Assembly (NCBI GenBank): GCA_034189225.1
Contig: JAXHVL010000189.1
Coordinates: 41,114 to 105,113 of the forward strand
From: JAXHTY01 sp034189225
GTDB lineage: Bacteria; Desulfobacterota; Desulfobacteria; Desulfobacterales; Desulfosudaceae
DNA length: 64,000 bases
Direction of reading: 5' to 3'
A model generated the notes under the pieces. It was not told the DNA's origin and ran no database searches. It worked only from the letters and a program-made list of their open reading frames with translations. This document shows, one piece after another, positions 58,194-64,000 of this stretch. The translations under genes were made by a program, and so were the position numbers. The stretch's first letter is position 1; each line of letters begins with the position of its first letter.

Positions 58194-59069
58194 ATGAAAA
58201 TTCTATCCCCCGCCAAAATTAACCTCTTTCTGCTGGTTACTGGCAGAAGGCCGGACGGGTATCACACCCTTCACTCCCTGATGGCGCCTGTCGGCCTGTT
58301 TGACACCCTGCATGTGGATTTCAGCGCCAATGGATTATCCGTGACCTGTGATCATCCGGACGTCCCTTCCGGCAAGGCCAATCTCGCCTTCAGGGCCGCA
58401 GCCCTCTTTTTTGAACAGGCCGGCCTGGAAAAACAGGCGGCCATCACCATTGACAAAAAGATTCCCGCAGCGGCCGGCCTGGGCGGCGGAAGCAGCAATG
58501 CGGGGACCATTCTCTCGTGTTTCAATACGCACTTTGGCCATCCCTTTTCGCCGGACAGGCTCATGACCATGGGGGCCGGTCTCGGCGCAGATGTACCGTT
58601 CTTTATCCGCAGCCGGCCGGCATTGGCGGGGGGCGTTGGAGAAATCCTGGAGTCTTATGAAAGGTTGCCGCAACTACCTGTTTTGTTGATACATCCGCAT
58701 ATAAGCCTTTCCACGGCTGGCGTCTATAAAAGTTTGAAATTTACATTGACAAAACCCAAAAAAATTTCTAACATTCTGTCTTTTACAAAACATACAGTGT
58801 TTGATGTGAAGCAACATCTGGCAAATGACCTGGAAGCGGTCAGCGTTGCCCGTTATCCGGAAATCCGCGGGATCAAGAAGCGGCTCGTGGACAGCGGTGC
58901 GACCGGCGTGCTGATGTCCGGAAGCGGACCAACGGTATTCGGTCTTTTTTCAGACAGACGGCAAGCGGAAGCCGCCCATGACCAGCTTACCGGGAAGGCG
59001 GATGAGGATATATTTTTAACAACACTGCTGACGGACGGGCATTCAGCCTGTATGGATATGCCGCCATAA
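58194..59069 (+). CDS. ispE: 4-diphosphocytidyl-2-C-methyl-D-erythritol kinase
   Basis: Fourth enzyme of the methylerythritol phosphate route to isoprenoids. It is a GHMP kinase of 291 residues: MKILSPAKINLFLLVTGRRP with the catalytic Lys, DGYHTLHSLM, PAAAGLGGGSSNAG (phosphate loop, about 91-104), GADVPFFI, and GVLMSGSGPTVFG. The start ATG has a poor ribosome site, and an alternative is not seen. tRNA-Gln and prs follow in the classical ispE-prs-rplY-pth order found in many bacteria. Confidence 0.96.
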   Translation: MKILSPAKINLFLLVTGRRPDGYHTLHSLMAPVGLFDTLHVDFSANGLSVTCDHPDVPSGKANLAFRAAALFFEQAGLEKQAAITIDKKIPAAAGLGGGSSNAGTILSCFNTHFGHPFSPDRLMTMGAGLGADVPFFIRSRPALAGGVGEILESYERLPQLPVLLIHPHISLSTAGVYKSLKFTLTKPKKISNILSFTKHTVFDVKQHLANDLEAVSVARYPEIRGIKKRLVDSGATGVLMSGSGPTVFGLFSDRRQAEAAHDQLTGKADEDIFLTTLLTDGHSACMDMPP

Positions 59070-59072
59070 TAC

Positions 59073-59148
59073 TGGGGCGTCGTCAAGTGGTAAAGACACA
59101 GGGTTTTGATCCCTGCATTCGGAGGTTCGAATCCTCCCGCCCCAGCCA
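59073..59148 (+). tRNA. tRNA-Gln (anticodon TTG)
   Basis: A 76-nt cloverleaf with acceptor stem TGGGGCG/CGCCCCA, D arm TCAAGTGGTAA, anticodon stem CAGGG/CCCTG around loop TTTTGAT (anticodon TTG at 59106-59108), T arm GGAGGTTCGAATCCTCC, and an encoded GCCA end. The TTG anticodon reads CAA glutamine codons. It is the only tRNA seen in the window. Confidence 0.97.
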
Positions 59149-59200
59149 GTAAACGGTTAACAGGTTTTTTTTTGCAATAAGCTTAAGGACAATATCGGCC

Positions 59201-60151
59201 ATGGAGCCCAAAAACGATTTCAGGATTTTTGCAGGCAACTCAAACCCGGAACTTGCCCGGAAAATTTGCGATTATCTGGGCAAACCCCTTGGCGACGCCA
59301 AGGTCTCTCAATTCAGCGACGGCGAAGTTCAGATCGAGATCAACGAAAATGTCAGGCGCCGGGATATTTTTATTGTCCAGTCCACCTGCGCGCCGGTGAA
59401 TGACAATCTCGTGGAGCTCCTGCTGATGGTGGACGCGTTGAAGCGCTCATCGGCCAGCCGGATTACCGCTGTAATCCCCTATTACGGATACGCCCGCCAG
59501 GATAAGAAGGTGGCGCCCCGGGTACCCATAAGCGCCAAACTGGTGGCTGATCTGCTCACAGAGGCCGGCGCCAACAAGGTTATCACCATGGACCTGCATG
59601 CGGGACAGATACAGGGATTTTTCAACATTCCGGTGGACAACCTGTTTGCCGCCCCCGTTATCATAGAGAGCATCAAGTCCCTGTTTACGGACGATGATCT
59701 GGTGATTATTTCCCCGGATGCCGGCGGTGTGGAAAGGGCCCGCGCGTTTGCCAAGCGGCTGAACGCCGGTCTTGCCATCGTGGACAAGCGCCGGTCTGCG
59801 CCCAACAAGGCCCAGGCCATGGCCGTTATCGGTGATGTCAAAGACAAGATTGCGATTATTCTCGACGATATGGTGGATACGGCCGGCACCTTAACCGAAG
59901 CGGCCGCCGCCATTGAAGAACAGGGGGCGAAAGAGGTGAATGCCTGCTGTGTGCACCCGGTGCTCTCCGGGCCGGCGGTGGACCGGATCGAAAAATCGGT
60001 ACTCAAAACCCTTTTTGCGACCGATACCGTCCCTCTGAACAGCAGCGCGGCGGCATCCGAGAAGATACAGATTCTTTCCATTGCCGACCTGGTCGGCGAG
60101 GCGGTCATTCGAAGCTACAACGGCGATTCCGTTACATCGCTGTTTGTATGA
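59201..60151 (+). CDS. prs: Ribose-phosphate pyrophosphokinase
   Basis: Makes PRPP from ribose 5-phosphate and ATP for nucleotide, histidine and tryptophan synthesis. The 316 residues are a class I length. Motifs include GNSNPELARKICDYLG, QFSDGEVQIEINENVRRRD, PYYGYARQDKK, DLHAGQIQGFFNIPVDNL, ISPDAGGVERARAFAKRL and the PRPP loop IILDDMVDTAGTL. Placed between tRNA-Gln and rplY, as in many genomes; a PRPP supply for TrpD in the trp operon is a general, not a local, link. Confidence 0.97.
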   Translation: MEPKNDFRIFAGNSNPELARKICDYLGKPLGDAKVSQFSDGEVQIEINENVRRRDIFIVQSTCAPVNDNLVELLLMVDALKRSSASRITAVIPYYGYARQDKKVAPRVPISAKLVADLLTEAGANKVITMDLHAGQIQGFFNIPVDNLFAAPVIIESIKSLFTDDDLVIISPDAGGVERARAFAKRLNAGLAIVDKRRSAPNKAQAMAVIGDVKDKIAIILDDMVDTAGTLTEAAAAIEEQGAKEVNACCVHPVLSGPAVDRIEKSVLKTLFATDTVPLNSSAAASEKIQILSIADLVGEAVIRSYNGDSVTSLFV

Positions 60152-60192
60152 CAGAAAACAAAAGGGGTAACAACAAAAGGAACCACTGAAAA

Positions 60193-60852
60193 ATGGAATA
60201 CAACGAGTTAAACGTCAGCACAAGAAACGTCGAGAACCCGACAACCAAGGCACTGCGCCGTCAGGGCCTTATGCCCGCTGTGGTATACGGCTATCATAAG
60301 GATACCCTGCCTCTTACCATTGACATGAAGGAATGGAGAAACCTGCTCAACGATATCAGCAGCCAATCCCTGATTTCCCTGGTCATCGACGGGGATACAT
60401 CAAAACAGAAAACCGTCATGATAAAAGACCTTCAACGGCAACCGGTTTCTCAAAAGTATGTGCACGCGGACTTTTATGAAGTGGATATGAAAAAGGAAAT
60501 TACCGTCAACATTCCGGTGCATGCTGTTGGTACCTCCAAAGGCGAGGAAGCCGGGGGGACGCTTCAGATTATCCGGCGGGAGCTCGAGGTTCGCTGTCTG
60601 CCCGGCAATATCCCGGAAGCATTTGAAATCGACGTGTCCAGCCTTGAGATCGGCGACGCCATTCATGTGGACGAGATCGAAACAGGTGAAGGCGTTGAAC
60701 TGGTATGGGATGCAAACTTCACCGTTATTGCCGTTGCCGCGCCCACGGCGGAAGAAGTACCTGAAGAGGAAGAGGCGGGCGAAGGTGAAGAAGGCGAGGA
60801 AGGTGCCGGTGAAGAAGCGGGCGGTGAAGAAGGAGGAGAAGAATCCGAATAA
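60193..60852 (+). CDS. rplY: Ribosomal protein bL25, CTC form
   Basis: Binds 5S rRNA in the large subunit. The 219-residue CTC form has the N-terminal RNA-binding domain (TKALRRQGLMPAVVYGYHKDT, SLVIDG, KTVMIKDLQRQP, HADFYEVD) and a second beta domain (about 100-185). The C-terminal tail (about 185-219) is almost only Glu and Gly (EEEEAGEGEEGEEGAGEE), a low-complexity acidic extension common in this form. It is 24 bp ahead of the open frame of pth. Confidence 0.95.
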   Translation: MEYNELNVSTRNVENPTTKALRRQGLMPAVVYGYHKDTLPLTIDMKEWRNLLNDISSQSLISLVIDGDTSKQKTVMIKDLQRQPVSQKYVHADFYEVDMKKEITVNIPVHAVGTSKGEEAGGTLQIIRRELEVRCLPGNIPEAFEIDVSSLEIGDAIHVDEIETGEGVELVWDANFTVIAVAAPTAEEVPEEEEAGEGEEGEEGAGEEAGGEEGGEESE

Positions 60853-60896
60853 TAATCAGCCGGTTCTTTTCAAGGTTGTCCTTTCGGCCTGAAGAT

Positions 60897-61499
60897 ATGA
60901 ATACAAAGGATTTTTATTTGCTGGCCGGTCTGGGCAACCCCGGCACCGACTATGAGAGGACACGGCATAACGTCGGGTTTATGGTCGCGGACCGGCTGGC
61001 CGAAAGATGGGACATATCGTTTAATAAAAAGAAATATGATGTTGTGTTCGGTTCGGGGGCCATTGCCGGCAAAAACGTTATTCTGGCAAAGCCGCAGGCG
61101 TTCATGAACCGCAGCGGGCCGCCGTTGCAGCAGCTTGGCCGATATTTTAAGATACCAGGCGGGAAGATGATCATCATGCATGACGACATCGACCTTGCTT
61201 ATGGAAAAATAAAAATAAAAACGAAAGGAGGTCATGGCGGACACAAAGGAATCAAATCCATCGTCAATGCCTTCGGCAGTAACGAGTTTGTAAGAATTCG
61301 CGTGGGCATTGATCATCCCGGCGCTCAAGCTGGCGCGCAGGCTGGCGTTCAGAACGGTGTTGTCGGTCACGTGCTGGGGCGCTTTTCAGATTCTGAAAAA
61401 GAAGTGCTGCCCCAGTTGATTGACCGCGCCGGGGATGCCGCTGCAGAGGTTTTAAAAAGCGGTGCAGAGGGCGCTATGAACCGGTTGCATCGTTCATAG
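60897..61499 (+). CDS. pth: Peptidyl-tRNA hydrolase
   Basis: Recycles peptidyl-tRNA that falls off ribosomes. Catalytic motifs are LLAGLGNPGTDYERTRHNVGF (Asn and His), KPQAFMNRSG and IIMHDDIDL (Asp), and KGGHGGHKGIKSI. The ATG at 60897 was chosen; a TTG seven codons earlier is possible but has weak support. An unusual stretch HPGAQAGAQAGVQNGVVGHVL near residues 139-159 carries a short AQAG duplication where other members have a shorter loop. 200 residues. It follows rplY in the usual order. Confidence 0.95.
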   Translation: MNTKDFYLLAGLGNPGTDYERTRHNVGFMVADRLAERWDISFNKKKYDVVFGSGAIAGKNVILAKPQAFMNRSGPPLQQLGRYFKIPGGKMIIMHDDIDLAYGKIKIKTKGGHGGHKGIKSIVNAFGSNEFVRIRVGIDHPGAQAGAQAGVQNGVVGHVLGRFSDSEKEVLPQLIDRAGDAAAEVLKSGAEGAMNRLHRS

Positions 61500-61573
61500 C
61501 GGGGCAGAAAAGATAACAGGCAACCTGTAATTCAGAAAATTATTAACTTTTAACTAGGAATTGAGGAGGTAAA

Positions 61574-63637
61574 ATGGATGCTTTAGCAGGCAATATACCA
61601 CTGACATGCACGCTTATCGGAGTCGTTGGTATTATTTTTTCTCTGATCATGGCCGTTATGGTAAAAGGTGCACCGGCCGGAAACGAGAAGATGAATGAAA
61701 TTGCGAACGCGATCAAGGAAGGCGCCATCGCCTATCTTAACCGCCAGGCAAAGAGTATGGGCATCACCGGTATTGCCATTTTTGTGATTATTTACTTCAC
61801 GATGACACCCCTCACCGCCATTGGCTTTGCGGTGGGTGCTATTGCCTCGTTTTTTGCAGGCTACATCGGCATGCGGGTTTCGGTGCTGGCCAATGTTCGG
61901 ACCGCGGAAGCCGCCAAGGGTGGTTTGTCCAAGGGGCTGGCAATGGCGTTCAAGGGCGGTTCGGTTACCGGCATGATCGTTGCCGGCCTGGCCCTCACCT
62001 CGGTGGCCGGTTACTACACCTTCCTGCTGTCAAAAGGCTATACCGGCGTTGACGCGGTTGTTCCGCTGGTGGCCCTTGGCTTCGGCGGCAGCCTGATCTC
62101 CATCTTCGCCCGTCTCGGTGGTGGTATCTTCACCAAAGGCGCGGACGTGGGTGCCGACCTGGTAGGAAAAGTGGAAGCCGGCATTCCGGAAGACGACCCA
62201 CGGAATCCCGCCACCATCGCCGACAACGTGGGCGACAATGTCGGTGACTGCGCCGGCATGGCGGCTGATCTGTTTGAAACTTACGCGGTTACCGCTGTTG
62301 CAGCCATGCTGCTGGGCGCGCTGGTTTTCAATAAAGTGGCCGAGGCCCAGGAAGTTGCCATCGTATTTCCGCTGGTAATCGGCGCGGTTTCCATTATCGC
62401 TTCCATCATTGCTATTTTCTTTGTCAAGCTCCGTGAAGGCAGCGACTACATCATGGGCGCTCTTTACAAAGGCATGTTCGGCGCGGCGATCATCTCGGCG
62501 GTGGCATTCTACTTTGTGGCCCAGAAGATGCTGGGTGGTCTGGGCGTCGCTGAGCTGGAGGCAAACAACATTTACTACTGCGCGCTGATCGGCATTATTC
62601 TTACCGTGGTCATCGTTATTATCACGGAATACTACACCGGTACCTATAAGCCGGTGAAAGATATTGCCGAAGCTTCCACCACCGGTCATGGAACCAACAT
62701 CATCGCCGGTCTGGCTGTCAGCCTTCAGTCCACCGCCCTGCCGGTTATCGCCATCTGTATCGCTATTTTTGCGGCTTACAGCTTCGGTGATCTTTACGGT
62801 ATCGCCATGGCGGCCATGTCCATGCTCTCCATGACCGGTATGGTTATTGCGATTGATGCTTACGGCCCCATCACGGACAATGCCGGCGGTATCGCCGAGA
62901 TGGCTGAAATGGACGAAAGTGTCCGGGCTGTTACCGATCCGCTCGATGCGGTGGGCAACACCACCAAAGCGGTTACCAAGGGTTACGCCATCGGCTCCGC
63001 CGGTCTGGCCGCCCTGGTGCTGTTCTCATCATACGTGATGGAGTTTGATCTTCACGCGGGACATGAGGCGGAAAAGCTGGTTTTTGAACTGTCCAACGTG
63101 GATGTCATCATCGGCCTGTTCATCGGCGGTCTGCTGCCCTTTCTGTTCGCATCTATCGCCATGCAGGCGGTGGGTCGTGCCGGGTCCGCGGTTGTTGACG
63201 AAGTTCGCCGTCAGTTCCGGGAAATTCCCGGCATCATGGAAGGCACGGGCAAACCCGATTATACCACCTGTGTTGACCTCGTCACCAAGCACGCCCTCAA
63301 GGAAATGATGGTTCCGGCCCTGATTCCGGTTGTGGCACCGATTATTGTCGGCGTCATCTTCGGTGAACTGGCTGTGGGCGGTCTGCTGATCGGCAGCATC
63401 GTTACCGGTATCTTCCTGGCGATCTCCATGACCACCGGCGGCGCCGCATGGGACAATGCCAAGAAATACATCGAAGACGGCCACTTCGGCGGCAAGGGCA
63501 GCGATGCCCATAAAGCTGCCGTCACCGGCGACACCGTAGGCGACCCCTACAAAGATACCGCCGGTCCCGCAATCAACCCGATGATCAAGATCGTCAATGT
63601 TGTTGCGCTGCTCATGGTGCCGGTGCTGTTCCTGTAA
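61574..63637 (+). CDS. hppA: Membrane proton-pumping pyrophosphatase (K+-independent type)
   Basis: Couples pyrophosphate hydrolysis to ion transport across the membrane, with about 16 helices in 687 residues. The catalytic core is ADVGADLVGKVEAGIPEDDP, then ADNVGDNVGDCAGMAADLFE, TDNAGGIAEMAEM and PDYTTCVDLVTKHALKE, and DTVGDPYKDTAGPAINPMI. The segment GNTTKAVTKGYAIGSA carries Lys (near residue 465) where K+-dependent pumps have Ala, so a K+-independent H+ pump is predicted. The ribosome site is GAGGAGG. A strong terminator follows. In sulfate reducers such a pump could recover energy from sulfate activation. Confidence 0.96.
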   Translation: MDALAGNIPLTCTLIGVVGIIFSLIMAVMVKGAPAGNEKMNEIANAIKEGAIAYLNRQAKSMGITGIAIFVIIYFTMTPLTAIGFAVGAIASFFAGYIGMRVSVLANVRTAEAAKGGLSKGLAMAFKGGSVTGMIVAGLALTSVAGYYTFLLSKGYTGVDAVVPLVALGFGGSLISIFARLGGGIFTKGADVGADLVGKVEAGIPEDDPRNPATIADNVGDNVGDCAGMAADLFETYAVTAVAAMLLGALVFNKVAEAQEVAIVFPLVIGAVSIIASIIAIFFVKLREGSDYIMGALYKGMFGAAIISAVAFYFVAQKMLGGLGVAELEANNIYYCALIGIILTVVIVIITEYYTGTYKPVKDIAEASTTGHGTNIIAGLAVSLQSTALPVIAICIAIFAAYSFGDLYGIAMAAMSMLSMTGMVIAIDAYGPITDNAGGIAEMAEMDESVRAVTDPLDAVGNTTKAVTKGYAIGSAGLAALVLFSSYVMEFDLHAGHEAEKLVFELSNVDVIIGLFIGGLLPFLFASIAMQAVGRAGSAVVDEVRRQFREIPGIMEGTGKPDYTTCVDLVTKHALKEMMVPALIPVVAPIIVGVIFGELAVGGLLIGSIVTGIFLAISMTTGGAAWDNAKKYIEDGHFGGKGSDAHKAAVTGDTVGDPYKDTAGPAINPMIKIVNVVALLMVPVLFL

Positions 63638-63670
63638 TCGGGACACCGTTACCATTGACATAAGCTGTAT

Positions 63671-63707
63671 AAAAAAAGGCCGGTCCTTTTGGGACCGGCC
63701 TTTTTTT
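63671..63707 (+). terminator. hppA terminator
   Basis: GGCCGGTCC and GGACCGGCC form a perfect 9-bp stem with seven A before and seven T after it, 34 bp downstream of the stop. It may act in both directions. Confidence 0.92.
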
Positions 63708-63790
63708 ACTTTCACCGCCGAGGCGCAGAGGCGGAAATCAGCCACAGACGCACACGGACGGACACAGACAATTGGACTGAATAAAAGGTT

Positions 63791-64000
63791 GATGGCTTCG
63801 TAAAAAGCTTCTAACCCCGCCACGGCGTTTTTGCAGTAAGTAACTCGCGCGAGGTTTGGTTTTTTACCGCTATTTGTGCTAAACAACCAATTTTTCATTC
63901 ATACTTTTCTTTGCTCGCCCAAAGAAAAGTATGCAAAAGAAAGGGCGCCCCGCAGCTTGGCCTTCGGCTTCCCTCGCAGGAACGGTTTTTTCGGCGCGGG
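63791..64000. repeat. Large dispersed repeat A with element B, copy 3 (cut by window end)
   Basis: GACGGCTTCGTAAAAAGCTT-like element B leads into ACCGCTATTTGTGCTAAAC and the CATACTTTTCTTTG/CAAAGAAAAGTATG stem, as at 9898-10271. The right half lies outside. The 63708-63790 stretch contains a CACCGCCGAGGCGCAGAGG-type short repeat and no gene. Confidence 0.85.

Noticed and set aside
58034..58222. 62-codon plus-strand frame before ispE
   Set aside because: It begins in a repeat motif, overlaps the ispE start and shows no motif or ribosome site.
60876..60896. TTG start for pth seven codons upstream of the chosen ATG
   Set aside because: The added residues are not part of the conserved family N-terminus, and the ATG gives the usual spacing before GLGNPG. 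It cannot be fully excluded.

Overview
This 64 kb window looks like the chromosome of an anaerobic Desulfobacterota bacterium, most plausibly a sulfate reducer of the Desulfobacteraceae/Desulfosarcina type. The evidence is a single-chain pyruvate:ferredoxin oxidoreductase, a two-gene 2-oxoacid:ferredoxin oxidoreductase beside fumarase, a ferredoxin-thioredoxin-reductase catalytic subunit with its own glutaredoxin-like partner, a proton-pumping pyrophosphatase, several PAS histidine kinases, and moderately high GC. The species assignment is inference.

Layout. Positions 1-6775 hold a complete-looking trpEGDCFBA operon on the minus strand (trpA runs off the left edge). A leader peptide gene rich in Trp codons and a two-terminator attenuator precede it. 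Positions 6794-15261 carry an OmpA-family protein, cinA, an amidohydrolase overlapping a Cys-rich protein gene, a small membrane protein, a glycerate kinase, algH and a small Cys-rich protein. Positions 15418-22299 carry a dynamin-like GTPase followed by a ParA ATPase, phenylacetate-CoA ligase with an ACT-domain partner, an FHA protein and a lipoprotein. Positions 23140-30295 carry por, a divergent MarR regulator with a perfect palindromic operator in its promoter, an FAD/FMN/4Fe-4S ene-reductase and a VanZ-like membrane protein. Positions 31098-40213 carry a multi-receiver hybrid kinase, hemL, a KptA-like protein, a methyltransferase and glycosyltransferase pair, and mpl overlapping a ferredoxin. 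Positions 40850-45690 are redox and TCA genes: glutaredoxin, FTR catalytic subunit, fumarase, KorA and KorB. A large secreted LVIVD/FG-GAP protein follows (45779-49066), then a response regulator and two overlapping histidine kinases, serA, a DUF1844 protein and an HtrA protease. The right end is a housekeeping block: ispE, tRNA-Gln, prs, rplY, pth and hppA.

The most striking genome-scale property is the intergenic content. Almost every gap over 300 bp is packed with dispersed, hairpin-rich repeats shared between distant gaps. Two families look like non-autonomous transposable elements (MITEs). One is 141 bp, in two inverted copies, each flanked by an exact 6-bp direct repeat. The other is 157-159 bp with about 22-bp terminal inverted repeats and 3-bp TAA/TTA flanks. 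Heptanucleotide-phased arrays (GAGTTTT type) occur at three sites, two of them starting inside the stop region of the upstream gene. One insertion junction preserves the last codons of a destroyed thiolase gene. I saw no CRISPR array, phage, integrase, restriction system or full-length transposase.

Functional themes. Tryptophan synthesis is controlled by attenuation. Pyruvate and 2-oxoacid oxidation feed ferredoxin. A ferredoxin-linked thiol redox pair, peptidoglycan recycling and cell-surface functions are scattered between. The two most testable novelties are the five-segment trp attenuator and the dynamin-like GTPase/ParA pair. The repeat and MITE complement is the clearest signal not explained by annotated genes.
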